From the NCBI RefSeq assembly GCF_029227915.1, contig NC_079885.1, forward strand, positions 16,749,001 through 16,813,000: a stretch of 64,000 bases of DNA. The letters are read 5' to 3'. This document shows positions 43,249 to 55,011 of the stretch, piece by piece. The notes beneath the pieces are model-generated. The model searched no databases. It was not told where the DNA came from and worked only from the letters and a program-made list of their open reading frames with translations. This DNA comes from Hydractinia symbiolongicarpus (Eukaryota > Cnidaria > Hydrozoa > Anthoathecata > Hydractiniidae). How positions within the stretch are numbered: the first letter of the stretch is position 1; every line of letters starts with the position of its first letter. The position numbers and the translations under genes were made by a program.

Positions 43249-45698
43249 TTATATTTTTCACCCCCTAATGCAACACAAAGTGAAAGTACGTTCAAGTATG
43301 TCGAGATTTAATTAGGGGGGTTTGCTACATTTTGACGGTGAATTAAAGCAAATAACTGAATTTTGTGCCCCCTAATGAAACAACATGCTAAGTAAGTCGC
43401 AGGATACTCCATATCATTGATGAATATGTGCTTAACTATATAATATATGCATGTGTGTATTATGTGTAGATATTGCATAGAAATTCAACACGGCGCATTT
43501 TAAGCAAGCCATCCGGTATTATTTTTGTGTATAGGCGTTTTTGAAATTGCAACTAGGCCTTTGACGAAAAATTAAGTACGTCCACCCGACTAGCTTGACA
43601 TACCCTAAATCCGTCACTGCTTTACTAGCCAGCTGGCTTTACAATGCTCCCTCATAATCTTCATTCGTAGCTAAAATCCTAAAATCGGTGCGTTTAAGAT
43701 TTGTACATGGCTACAAAATGTGACAATATATTTATCTTAACATCTGAAAACATTAAAAAAAAAACAAAATAAAAAGCTTTTAGACCTACAAACATAACAC
43801 TGACCACGACTACTTTCAAAATCCCTCGTGTCCGTCGTCATTATGTCTCTTTGTCGGGCATGTTCATGCTGCGAAATCTTGGATTGTTTTTTTAAAAAAA
43901 AACGAGCATCATGATTGGTTTACTACGCGCGAGCAGTCAAAACAAAGTCGGTACAACTATGTCGCATTTGTTTTTAGTGGCTTGTGAGAGGAGTTCGCGA
44001 TTAAGATTCTGGGGTTTCATATTCAAAATGGCGTATTAATATAATAATGCATTCACCATTAAATAAATTAAGGTAATTAAATTAAAGAAATAAAATAATT
44101 TATTTTAATGAATAATGAGGTTTTTCATTAAAAACTCCCTGGTTTCTAAAAATTCGCGAAAAGATCAAAGGAATATCGGTCACTCTTTTGAACACACATA
44201 GGGACGACGGCTTTTTTTATAGAGATTTCTAGCATATCTCATCATCACAGTTTTATATCAGCATATTTCCAGCATATTTTATCCTCACACTTTTATAAGA
44301 AAATATAAGCAATTTCCAGCATATTTCATTCTCACACTGTCATAAGAAAATATAAGCATATTTTTTAAAATACCCATTGTATTCGAACAAGTGACTTTTC
44401 TTTCAACTACTTCGATTTCAAGTCTCATTCAGTGTTCTTAGATTGTGATGGGTGTAAGTAAAAACTTTTTTTTTGATTATTTCCCGGAAAGGTTTATTTT
44501 CCCAAACATGCTTTGTATGTAACATCTAAAGGATGGTTCGTTATTTCATAAAGGAACAAAAGGGGTGATACATTGACAGGTGTAACTATTTTAAACATTG
44601 TCATTTTAAATTATTTTACAGAATTCTGCATTTTAAATCACGTGTGAAAGATCAATTTTAGTTAGATTTGGGAATTTAAAAACTAACATCACTACAAAAA
44701 AGTTAGGATTTTTCAGAAAGATTAGCTTAAAAAATATTTAAGTTTGAAGGGTGTACTGTATCCTGAGTGCTGCTTAGGATATTGGGGTTGGACACAAAAA
44801 ACTAATATCCTCATAAAACATATTTTTATAATAAAGTATATTTAACAAGAATGAAACAAACGCTACAAAAAACAGCAACAACAAAATAAAAATAAAAATA
44901 TAGTCAGTGCCTATAACAAGCACGTAATCTATTAATAAACAATTCTTTTGTGGCAACATGGTTACAGCTTAAAATAACTTACTTATTGTATGGTACTACA
45001 AAATAGACATTACACTGAAGAATTATTATCACAAAAGACAATCTTTTATCTGTTTACTTCATACCAGAAATAATTTAAACTATCTGTGCAATCAAATTTT
45101 TATAAGACAAAAATTAGCCGAATGGCAAACACAAGCAACATGGAAAATAAAAATATCTCACCTAAGCAATTACAGCGACGTGTACTTATTAAATGAACAA
45201 AACAATGAAATACCTTGTAAAAACAACGTATATTCAACTATCGTAAAAAACATTACAAGAAAATTGTTGAAGTAAACTAATAGGGTGTGGGCGGGAGAGG
45301 TGTGGGGATGGGTCAGTGGATTTAGTAAATTAAAGAAAGAAAACATACAGCGATTAACAATATAGGAATATCTGATTATTTTTCTATTGGTAGAAAGATA
45401 TCCTTGAGAAAATAATAAAAAAAACGTTGTTATAAAACATATTTCAAGGAACGCGAGGCTCAAGTCAAATGCTAATTTGATAAAGATTCATTGAAAAATT
45501 TAAAAAAGTAAACACGTAGTATCAAACACAGGTCAGGCTCTACATTTTCTCAGTTAGATTACATTGCTTGGGTTGAGTCCAAAGAGCATGCTTCTTATAA
45601 GAAGTACTTATTTTAATTCAGGGTTGATGTTGTTTCTGATTTTTATGTGTTCTCAAGATAACTTGACATTATTAAGCAAAAAATATAAAGTCGAAAAA
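43249..45698. other. Intergenic region downstream of VPS39
   Basis: Near 43,260-43,375, CACCCCCTAATG, AATTAGGGGGG and GCCCCCTAATG form short direct and inverted repeats, possibly an element end. At 44,225-44,365 three tandem copies of about 60 bp share TTTCCAGCATATTTCAT and TCACAC. Otherwise it is AT-rich without a supported gene. Confidence 0.45.
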
Positions 45699-47057
45699 CT
45701 AAAAATAAAAACTCTCAGGAGGGCAAACACGTCGGTCTTTACAACAGTAGTAATGAACAATAACATCATTTGGATACATAGCAAATGCGCTTGTACCAAT
45801 TCTTTTGTGACATACACAACACGCTCTCTCTTCAGTGATAGTACATTTCTTACTTTGATAAAACACCCTTTGCTCATGCATTTGTAAATGCTCCGCATAC
45901 AAAAGGCTCTTCAACAAAAGACAGTTTCTTCTTTCTTGCATTTTGTCCTTTAGAACATTCAACAAGAAAACTGTAATATCATTTACTTCTGTTGCAGCCG
46001 GCAACAAATCTAATGCCTGAGAAACATCAATTTTTTGATAATGAGTATTCAACACAGTAAGAGCGGCACCAACATTTGCTTTCATTGAACATTTAGAAAA
46101 TACAGATTGTGATAATCCCAATGATGGCAAATGATTAGGCTTTAAATACATTTTTACCAAGCTGAGGTAAACGTTCCTATTTTCATCCAAATTCATCTCA
46201 TGCTGACGTCTACAATACTGTTCAGCCATCTTTGCATCCTTCAACACATAGATATAGATTGCTAAAGCTTCTTCATGCCGTCCAGCTCGTCCCAAAAGCA
46301 AAGCCCTCTCTTCAAATAATACATCTTGAGGAAAAAAACGGAGTAATTTCATTGGTTGGTAACTTGTTGATGTCTCTAAAAAGAATAGCAGTCTAGATCG
46401 AAGGTCCCCTAGCTCGCCAGATTCCTTTCCAGCTTTCTTTCTGATATCACTGTCAAATAATGACACCAGATAGTCTTTCAATAAAGGCATTATCTTCTCT
46501 TTATAGCAAGTAATCAATTTATTATGAAATTCTACCCTGTTCTCTTTCCAATCAAATATAATATGTTCCAGATATTTTATCACTAACTGAGCTGCATTGT
46601 TTTCTAAATGTACAAGAACTTTCTGTCTTGGCAGTCCTTCAACCTCAGGAATGTCGTTCGTGAATATTTTTAAACCTTCTTCTGGTGTTTTTTTCAAAAC
46701 CCATTTGGAATAATCGAATATCAATCCAATATATTCTGCTCCTAATTTTTGTAAATACTCTATAGTTTTTTTAGGACCCTTCAGTGGACTTGATGGTAAA
46801 TCGGCCTGACGCAATAGCAGATCTAACGCTTTCTTGTGAATGCCTTTACTTTGGTAAAGTAAAACTAGTTCATTGACTTTTTTTTCTTTGACAAGTACCC
46901 TCTCGCATTCTTCTACATGACAATTGTTATCCTTTAATCGTAACAGTGGCGCAATCATATTTTCATTTGTTTTTAGGTAGCACTTTAGTAATGAAGTGTC
47001 AATTATTTGTAACAACATTTTACGTGACTCGGTTGTTCCTGGTATTTCTGCACTTGC
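45699..47057 (-). CDS. VPS39: VPS39 last coding exon (HOPS/CORVET-class tethering protein)
   Basis: The acceptor TTTTAG precedes 47,057 and the stop is at 45,699. The 453 residues match the C-terminal half of VPS39/Vam6: LLQIIDTSLLKCYLKTNE, LLRLKDNNCHVEECE, EYIGLIFDYSKWVL, ELGDLRSRLLFFLE, EERALLLGRAGRHEEAL and VYLSLVKMYL. The end is CCVCHKRIGTSAFAMYPNDV, the conserved C-terminal zinc-finger-like block, with CC replacing the usual single Cys. VPS39 bridges Rab7 and the HOPS core for lysosome and vacuole fusion. The frame is intact over 1.36 kb, in contrast to all the transposon genes here. Confidence 0.93.
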   Translation of the reverse strand, partial: ASAEIPGTTESRKMLLQIIDTSLLKCYLKTNENMIAPLLRLKDNNCHVEECERVLVKEKKVNELVLLYQSKGIHKKALDLLLRQADLPSSPLKGPKKTIEYLQKLGAEYIGLIFDYSKWVLKKTPEEGLKIFTNDIPEVEGLPRQKVLVHLENNAAQLVIKYLEHIIFDWKENRVEFHNKLITCYKEKIMPLLKDYLVSLFDSDIRKKAGKESGELGDLRSRLLFFLETSTSYQPMKLLRFFPQDVLFEERALLLGRAGRHEEALAIYIYVLKDAKMAEQYCRRQHEMNLDENRNVYLSLVKMYLKPNHLPSLGLSQSVFSKCSMKANVGAALTVLNTHYQKIDVSQALDLLPAATEVNDITVFLLNVLKDKMQERRNCLLLKSLLYAEHLQMHEQRVFYQSKKCTITEERACCVCHKRIGTSAFAMYPNDVIVHYYCCKDRRVCPPESFYF

Positions 47058-47240
47058 CTAAAAGGTAATCACTGTTTATACATTCACGTTGTTGGAGTAT
47101 GTTTTTTAAAAAGAAAACATTAGGGGATTGTTAAAACCAGGCCTGGAAATTTATTGCTCTAAAACAGCCAGTGATTTGGTAAAATATTAAAAACACCGGG
47201 AAATCAAAAATATAAAAAAAATTTTTTTTCACTCACTAAC

Positions 47241-47299
47241 CTGGTTAGACAAACTTTTATTTCGTATCCTGGTCAAATATTCCGTGAGTGATACAAAAC
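47241..47299 (-). CDS. VPS39: VPS39 59-nt exon
   Basis: It is bounded by TTTAAG|GTTTTG and AACCAG|GTTAGT. It restores phase between the upstream exon (ends in phase 1) and the last exon (starts in phase 0). With the preceding G it encodes exactly 20 residues, GFVSLTEYLTRIRNKSLSNQ, which match the ALIDYLTQKR region of animal VPS39. Confidence 0.82.
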
Positions 47300-47584
47300 C
47301 TTAAATTAAATCAAATTAAGTGTTAACTGCAAATGGCTGTAAATTTTAAAATAACTCTTGGAAAAAACGTTTTTGTTAACTTTATACATTATACAAAACA
47401 TTATACAAGAAATAATATATGCAGCAAATTCGTGCAATTTAAAAAGATTCAATTTTTATCAATAATTAAGATGTCTATATGATATCAGAATACTTCGTAA
47501 CTCTCTCTACTGATGTCAGATGTTATTGTACTTTATTTTAAATTGTGATTTTAAATAATATAAATCCCATAATATGTAAATCAC

Positions 47585-47901
47585 CTTTTTCCAGATCACC
47601 CTGAGACAGCTTAGGAGGTGCCGATGGGTAGTCAAGTTGTTTTCGATATTCCTCAGGAAGTAAATCAGGATACAACCCAATGACATAAGTAGGTTCTGCA
47701 TCGACCTCTTTGAACATTTTCAAAGCCTCTTCAAAACGTTTCATGTAGAACAACTCAAATGCATACAGTGTCTTAATCTGTTGCATTTTTTTCTTTTTTA
47801 CACCTTCGTTATCAATACTGCTGGTCAGAGTAAGTGCCAGTTTGAATTCTTTGTCCTTAATAAGCTGTTCTACTTGTGTTGAAATCAGAACAGGGACAAG
47901 C
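47585..47901 (-). CDS. VPS39: VPS39 exon, CNH-to-clathrin-repeat junction
   Basis: Acceptor TTATAG at 47,902-47,903, donor AAAAAG|GTGATT at 47,585. It encodes LVPVLISTQVEQLIKDKEFKL, IKTLYAFELFYMKRFEEALKMF, then YVIGLYPDLLPEEYRKQLDYP, the start of the clathrin heavy-chain-like repeat region. The first base completes an Arg codon (AG|G) left by the exon at 58,975-59,308, 11 kb upstream. Confidence 0.9.
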
Positions 47902-48240
47902 CTATAATAAAAAATGAAATTATGTAGGGACCTATGTAGGGACCTTTGCCTAAAAATTTTTAAAAAAAGTACACGAGCCCAAAGTAAATTTAACCATGAG
48001 TTCTTAGACTGGATGCAGAAATATTTGTTTGTTGTCACTCAACCAATTCTGATAACGGCACAGTGTAAACCCTTTCTTGAAAATATATTGTTTATTGTTT
48101 TGTCAAGAAAATAATAGTCAGACTGTTAGAATCACGATGTGTCATTAATCATACAGCACATTTTATACTTCCTACAATAATGTAGAACAGTGAATCCAGG
48201 TTGTACCAATAGTTAGATGAGTTGACTTAAAGATAATTAA

Positions 48241-48495
48241 CTCCTATATATACGGGGGTGTGGCACTCAAGGGCTAAAATATGCTGATATCAGCAGCAAA
48301 AATCTGAAAATCATAAGGCAGAACCACATTTTTTCAAAATTACCCAGGGTTCCTCGACGTTGTCCATCATATTGGCTAGCGCTGAAACTTGTGAACGAGA
48401 CGCAGTTGGAAGCTAAGGAATCGTGGCTTCGAACTGAAGACATGCTAAGAAATGCCATGAGTGGTGCAAGGGAAAGAAGAGGAAGTCTTAAGTAA
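48241..48495 (+). other. Open stretch of unknown nature inside VPS39 intron
   Basis: A + strand frame without early ATG runs to TAA 48,493-48,495: KIIRQNHIFSKLPRVPRRC, then YWLALKLVNETQLEAKESW, then LRNAMSGARERRGSLK. The charged ending looks protein-like and a TTACCCAG acceptor-like site lies inside. I do not recognise it. Confidence 0.22.
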
Positions 48496-50141
48496 TTTTT
48501 TTCATTGGATTTACAAGAATTTGAGGTACCCCGTAATGAGAAGTAAAGAACAGAAACGCCTTTCTGATGTCTGATGATGAGGGATGGTCACATCTAGATA
48601 TTTATTTTGTGATTTTAAGCTAGCTAGCTAGTACCATGCCAGCACTCCAGGGACACATTTGTTATTAAATAATTAAGTGATAAAGTACAAGAGCTAAACA
48701 TATTATTTTTATGTACCTAGCTACACAAAAGAATTTTCAAGGCATTCTGTAAATAAAGATAGCTACCTGCTAGCAATTTAGACCTCCCGTAACAGTGAAT
48801 AGTCAAGACTTGAGTATATAGCTAGTTCGGTATGCAAGGCATTGCATGTTGGTTAAATATGTCACGACAAACAGAAACCTATATTTCATAAATAATTTGG
48901 TAGATATTCAGGTTTATTTTATAAAATAACAAAATTTGTGAAAGTATAGCCAGAAGTAATATTCGCTTTAAGCAGGAAGACCTAAAGTCTCCAGGTTAAG
49001 ACTTAGTAAGCGTAAACTGTTTCACACGGACGACACTTAGTATAATGTGTTACAAATCCAGTGGAGCGCTTATAGCATATATTTTTCATAAACCAACATT
49101 CACAGAACTTATGATGAAGATAAAGCCTATTGTTACTTCTGCAAAGCAAATACAGTTGTTTAGCATTTTTCATTTTGCATAAAAAGTTCCTGTGGATATT
49201 CAAAAATTAATTGTGAGTGGCACCTGGCTGAGCAATTAGTGCAAGTAAACGTGTTGCAGATACAGGTGGACAAAAAATAACTTTCTAACCACTTTGTATT
49301 TATACGGCATAAAATTTAGATTATGTATTTGGCACTGTGCTTTAGAAGCACATTCCCACTTTCTCTGAGCTGGATAAGGTATTTGGTCCTAAATCTGTAC
49401 AACATTTTATCTGTTTGAATTATTTTGAATTCTGAGAATCACTTTGAATGTTTTCTGTACACATGGCTTGTCAAAATTGATATGCTGTCAAAAACAGTTT
49501 ATCGGCGTCTCCAAAAATGGCTAAATTCAAGAACTCGGAAACTATGATAGTAGTAAAAAATTTTTTTGGGTTCTTTCATCAAACTGGTCTAAAAACATGT
49601 AATACTAAGTTTCAAGTCATTATTTCACTTTTTACTGAAGTAATAGGACTTTTACTTAGTATAGTTTTAGCATAGTTTTTCATACCGCTGACACCAAAAT
49701 GGCTGCAGGGACTAATCGGTTTGAAATTAATTTATAATATTTTAATAACAACCTTTTTTTCTTTATGTGTTTTAATTTTACTGTAAAAGCTGTTGCATAG
49801 ATTTGTATTAACATTAGGATAAGGATGAAAAAGTTACTGTGGGACATGGGTTTTAAACCTTAAAAATTTCCAGTAAGAAATTTGAAAACTAATGAATGAC
49901 AAAATCACAAAAGTTTAGCTATCTTCAAATTTTTAATTTTTGTTAATGTAAAAGTAATCCACATGAAGAAATCTTCCATATTAGCCATATGTTGTAACTT
50001 GATGAACAATGAATTTTCCTGCAGGTGTTCTCAAATATGTGTAGTATGATCTTAAAAAATGTGATGTAATTTTCCTCTTTAAGTTTTGACTTTTAACCCA
50101 GCTAAAAAGCTCAGTCTTGTCCTTTCATACTTAGTCTAGCT

Positions 50142-50328
50142 ACAATACTGGCCAAAACTATTGGAATTTAGCTGTCCTTCCCCCCCCCTACCCCTATACA
50201 CAATGTTGATTTGTGTTAAAATTTGAGCATTTAAGGAACAGCCAAAGTCAACACTGTTTAAGGGGGGGAGGGGGCAGGTTTCTTCAGTCCAACAAGAAGG
50301 AATTCCATTATATATTGGCCAGGATTGT
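50142..50328. mobile_element. 187-bp MITE-like inverted-repeat element with C and G runs
   Basis: ACAATACTGGCCAAAACTA at the left pairs with the right end (TTGGCCAGGATTGT) over about 28 bp. Inside, TCCTTCCCCCCCC faces AAGGGGGGGAGGGGG, so most of the unit can fold back. There is no gene. Confidence 0.62.
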
Positions 50329-50867
50329 AGTTATAGCGAAATAGTTTAATACTCAAATTTGACCTATTTTAATGAGTATTAAGTAATAAATGCAAGTTTA
50401 ATCCTAAATCTAACTATAGGGTAGCTAAGCTACCTGTAAGAACAACATCAAACAACATCGAGGCTGTTCTCTTTTGTAAACAAACCCAGTGGTATTTTTG
50501 TAATAAGTACCAAATTTTATGTGTGTATTTCTTGGGCTTATGAGTGAAACCAAAGTGCCCTGTACGTAAATCCTAAAAATTTATGTCATTGGCTCACTCT
50601 TAACGAATGACACCACGTAACAAAGGAAAAACCATGCTTTGCTATTTGCCGTAACCTATACCGAGATTTGGTTGTGATATATATCAAAATTAATTGTCTT
50701 TAAATCAGCACAGTATATAACTGCGTCATCATCAAACACATACTTGCTATGAAAATGGCTAATAACAATATATAAGATTATTTTAAGGTTTTTAAAAATA
50801 AAAGTGTATTTGTTATACAAACGACTAAAATTTATGTTCACACAAGTTTTAATGTGTAATATGTGTA

Positions 50868-50916
50868 ATTTTTAATATTCAATCTGACCACTATGGTCAG
50901 ATTGAATATTAAAAAT
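50868..50916. repeat. Perfect 23-bp-arm palindrome
   Basis: ATTTTTAATATTCAATCTGACCA pairs base for base with its complement around the loop CTA. It is isolated within the VPS39 intron. Confidence 0.85.
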
Positions 50917-52380
50917 AAAACAACTTTGCTAAACACATATTTCAAGAGAACTAATTTGAATCAGATGATTACTTGTGACATGTTCTGTGATTTGGGATAC
51001 TCTTTTGAAATTTACGCTGAAAATAAGGCATAAATACGCCACATATATGGCATATTATTGAAGCAGTAGTTCGAAGGCTTAATTAAACTTTCTCAACAGC
51101 GTAATGCTGTAGCAATTTTTTCTAAGATGCAAAAAAATTGTCACACCAGAGCCTAAAATGTATTAAGGATACATAAAACACCCAAATCATTGTTTTTGAC
51201 ACTTTCTTTATTTTTATACCATTGGAAAGCTTATAATTCATAAAAGTTTTTTTTAATAAAAATATAAATTTTTGACAGGAAAAAGAAGAAAAGGGACAAT
51301 ATAAAACAACAAACGTTTTTTCTATGTTCTTTTTATTAAAACGTAATTTGTTTAAACGTTTAAATCTCGATATCCTAAAAACAATTCTTGCTCAATACAC
51401 TTCTACGTTTTGGATTAAAAGTACAAGCATTTATGAATATAGAACAAAACTAAAACACTAATGTTCTGGACATTCTGAGCTCTCCAGGTGTCTGCTTTCT
51501 TGCTTAAAAATGAGTTGTTCAAAAATTATTACAGTATAAAGGTAAAAAGCACAATGGATAGCACGAAAAGCAACTTTTCGATGACTATAATCGTGTGCAT
51601 AATATTTTTAAAAATAGCAGTTATTTGGGGCATTTTTCGAAATGGCAAAACAGCATCGCTGCCGAATAGTTCACTGTCAAAAGACTGCGAGAGTTCTACT
51701 TTGGCAGATGTTTAGGGTGGACGAGGAGCGTTTAAAATGCGCTAGCCGTAGTTTTTACGATGTCCGCATTACGGAACAATTAACGTGACGGCCTGTGAAG
51801 GATCAGGAAATCGAGAAAATAGCTCATACTGTATTCAGCAAGAATTATCACAGTTTTAGGTGTCGGGTCAAACCAAATAACCTAAGATCCGAAGTCCTAA
51901 ATCAGTTGTAAAAGGCCGTAAATCTTTGCCTGTACGTATGATCTTGGAAATTAGGCATTTATTGCAAAAACCTTTTTAAACACGATCGTAGACATTAATT
52001 AAAGGCAAAAGAGAGATACAGTTTTAGTCCTCAAATAGAGTAGATTAGAATCGGGTGCTTTTTACGCGATTAAGCTTTAAATACAATCCCTTTTAGACTT
52101 ATGAGTTAGAAACTTAAAAAGTCGCGAAATTTTTGCATTTCGCGAACATACACGACGCAAATGAGCCTTATTTAAAATTTTCGCGAACATAAACTTTCAC
52201 GGATCAATAATGTTCAAGATTTTCGGAAGAATCAATTTTCCTAAATTATATTAACAAGAAAATAGAAACTGGTCAACTAGCCCATGCTAGTTAAAACATC
52301 TTTTAAGATTAGTAAAGTCATAAATACAACGTATCAACTTAATATGAGTTATAAGAATATGAAAAAAATGTAATCTAAAA

Positions 52381-52860
52381 TCAATCCTCATCGTCAACCA
52401 TGTCAAAAGCACTTCTCTCCTTATAATTCAGAATGTGGAGCCACCCATTCCGATTCCTCTTCTTCTTTCTCGTTATTTTTTCACTTTCATTCTTTGAACC
52501 CAACATCTCTATCAATAAACAAGCAATAGCATTCATACGTAACACATTCGATTCGGCATCATTATCAACTTCATTCATCATTGGATCCAATTCATTAAAT
52601 GGGTCCAAAGATGGGAGATTTTCAAAACCAAGTTTGATAGCATCTGTTATTCCAGAGGACAACCAATAACGCTTACTTTCAAATTTCCTAATTGCCATGG
52701 CAACTCTATTTTCTGAAGCGTACTTCCCAATGGAATATCTGTCATTTTCACTTTATCTTGTGTAAGACGAACTCCTTTTTCTACTAACAGACTCCACTTC
52801 CTGTGCACTAACACCAACGACAACTTCTCCGACTTCTCCAATTGCTTCGATATGGGTTGT
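52381..52860 (-). pseudogene. Transposon-derived helix-turn-helix-like protein fragment
   Basis: In one frame: VSRKRSSSYTR, a TAA, then NDRYSIGKYASENRVAMAIRKFE and a charged C-terminal part to the stop at 52,381 (RSAFDMVDDED). The IGKYASENG...A.R.F pattern is a helix-turn-helix N-terminus that I recall from many cnidarian DNA-transposon proteins and their domesticated relatives. The tail IACLLIEMLGSKNESEKITRKKKR is unfamiliar. An alternative frame (52,841-52,647) is a shadow. It lies inside the VPS39 intron on the same strand. Confidence 0.5.
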
Positions 52861-53559
52861 GATCACGGGTAATGAATCTAAGAACAAAACGTGAGAAAAA
52901 ACTCAAAACACTTACTACCATTAAGATCCAAATGAATCAAATACAAATTTAAATATTATTTATGTCACCTTGTTGTTCCGTTGTTTTCATAACAGTTTTG
53001 CTATTGTCTTTGTTACTACTTTCTTTACTTCTGTCATCTTGTTTTGAATGAAATTTTTTTGCCCGAAAATTTTGGTTTTTCTATTTTTTTTAAAAAAGGA
53101 CCAGTGCATAGAAATTATATACAGGATAATCAGAAAATCAATAAAAACTGCAGTTTTTGAACTTATTATTTTCGTTATTTTCACATAGGGCTGAGGCTCT
53201 ATAAAGTTGGATCCTGAAGACCCTTTTATAGATCTTGATTGAATATATGTACACCTTAAATGCTTCTAGCCTTTTTTTGTGTCATTTCCTGTAATCATTA
53301 CTTTTTAAATTTGGTTAAAATTCGTTCAAAAGACTTATCCATAAATTTTTTGACTTTATAATTCTTGTCCCAAAATATTTCCGCTGAAATAAAAAATTGT
53401 GTCCGAAAGTTTTTCCGCCGAACATTTCCCTCCGAAAATTTTAGTTCTTAATGTATTCTTTTCGTTAACACTTCCCCTTTGGTGATTCGAATCTTCCAAT
53501 GTTCGATTTTTTTTCTACTTCTGCAATGGAGTGCTTGTTTTAGAATAATATAAATATTA

Positions 53560-54255
53560 TCATGTCATGAACAAGCGAGTTTATTCTAGGCTACGTTTCG
53601 ACAGCTACAGCTGTCAACGACGGGCAATGATCGTAATCATCTTTGGCTATTTATTATTTAAAGAGATAATTAACCAATCAGATCACAGCAATTAATTAAC
53701 TTTTTCACGGACCCAGATGGAAGCAATAGATTGATTAACATCTTTCCTTTTTCTAAAAGTTCGCTTTATGTTACGTTTCTTTTTCTAAAAGTTCGCTTTT
53801 TGTTACGTTTGTCCCGAACCATTTTTTGCACTTTCTCCTAAATGTTCGCTTTCCGAAGTGCGGGTAACCATATTTCTGGAAGTTGATAGGAAACACTATT
53901 AATATGAGTACATCTGTCTATTTTTATGGTTTCTTTTACTTTCTTGCTGTCTAATCAGACTCTCGGTCTATGATCTTTTTATTGTCCCAGTCAATAACAT
54001 GATCATTCCAGCTATGGTCCGCAATCTCATTTTTGTCTGTATCTGCAGTGCGTACGGCTCTTTTGTGCTCTTGCACACGTTGTTTAAACATTCGTTTTGT
54101 TTCACCGACATAAACAGCATCATAATCCTTACACGGGATTTCGTAGACAATATTACATTGACTCTCTAGACAAATTTTGTCTTTAGGATGTGACAGTATA
54201 CTACGTAGCGTGTTTTTAGATTGAAACACTAGCTTGAGGGATTGTGTGTTTGTTT
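53560..54255 (-). mobile_element. Penelope-like element 3' fragment with GIY-YIG endonuclease
   Basis: The frame 54,229-53,951 encodes KNTLRSILSHPKDK, then CNIVYEIPCKDYDAVYVGETKRMFKQRVQEHKRA, the GIY-YIG endonuclease of Penelope-like elements (VYVG for YIG, R and E/H following). The reverse transcriptase is absent, so the copy is 5'-truncated; a Helitron end abuts it at 54,263. The 3' tail to 53,560 is non-coding. Confidence 0.78.
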
Positions 54256-54262
54256 ATTTCGC

Positions 54263-54580
54263 AACTAGCCGATTAGGCCCGTGGAAACATCCACTTAGGC
54301 AGTACATTGAAAAAAGAGAACCGTAACTTGCATTTCGATGACGTTTGTCAGGACCCGTCAATACACCAATTTTTTCTCTTCTAAAATTGTTAACACGTTG
54401 CGTCCAATGCGTAGATCTTGAAACGCTGGTCAAGAAAATGTATAGGATCATGTATCTTTGGCAAACGGTTGCAGAGATATTGGGGTTTAAAGGTTTTTTG
54501 ATTACGTCATTAACCCGTCCATTCCGTAACGTATCGTGGACCCAGGTTTGGGAAACTTTTTTTTTTATTGTATATTATTT
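54263..54580 (-). mobile_element. Helitron 3' end (minus strand)
   Basis: On the minus strand it ends GTGGATGTTTCCACGGG hairpin, CCTAATCGG, CTAG, then T. The internal sequence (GATCTTGAAACGCTGGTCAAG) is shared with Helitron 1 near 30,730. The other end was not located. Confidence 0.5.
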
Positions 54581-54709
54581 TATTTTTTTATCGGATACAT
54601 GATATCTTAATTAAATATTATGGCATTTGTAAATACATGTAAAAATGTTTAAATTTAAATTTAAACTTTCGCTTGAAATTGTTTATTTGGAAAGAGGTTG
54701 AATATCTCA

Positions 54710-54886
54710 TTAAACGTTCATATCAACAGCACATGATCATATACACTTTCTTGATCAGCGTTTTAATCTCTGCACAATAGATGCAACGTGAAAACAAAAT
54801 TCTAAATTTTTAATGGATAGATTGTGAAGTCATCAAAATTTTTATCCTGCCTCTCAGTGGATTTTTCCACGGGCCTTATCGACTAG
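54710..54886 (+). mobile_element. Helitron 3' end (plus strand)
   Basis: GTGGATTTTTCCACGGG hairpin, CCTTATCGA, CTAG at 54,883-54,886, followed by T. It is opposite in orientation to the copy at 54,263-54,580. Confidence 0.5.
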
Positions 54887-54889
54887 TAA

Positions 54890-55011
54890 TCTATATTATA
54901 ATGCCCGTATACGTCCGTCCGTCCGTCCGCCCGTCCGTCTGTCTGTCACGCAAAATGGTAGCTTAGCTGCGACGGGCGAACCCGTGGTTTTTACCACGGG
55001 CTAACGACTAG
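54890..55011 (+). mobile_element. 122-bp miniature Helitron
   Basis: Preceded by A, it starts TCTATATTATAATGCCCG and has a GTCC repeat tract. It then has the hairpin CCCGTGG-TTTTTA-CCACGGG (54,981-55,000), CTAACGA and CTAG (55,008-55,011), followed by T. Both diagnostic ends are intact. Confidence 0.7.
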
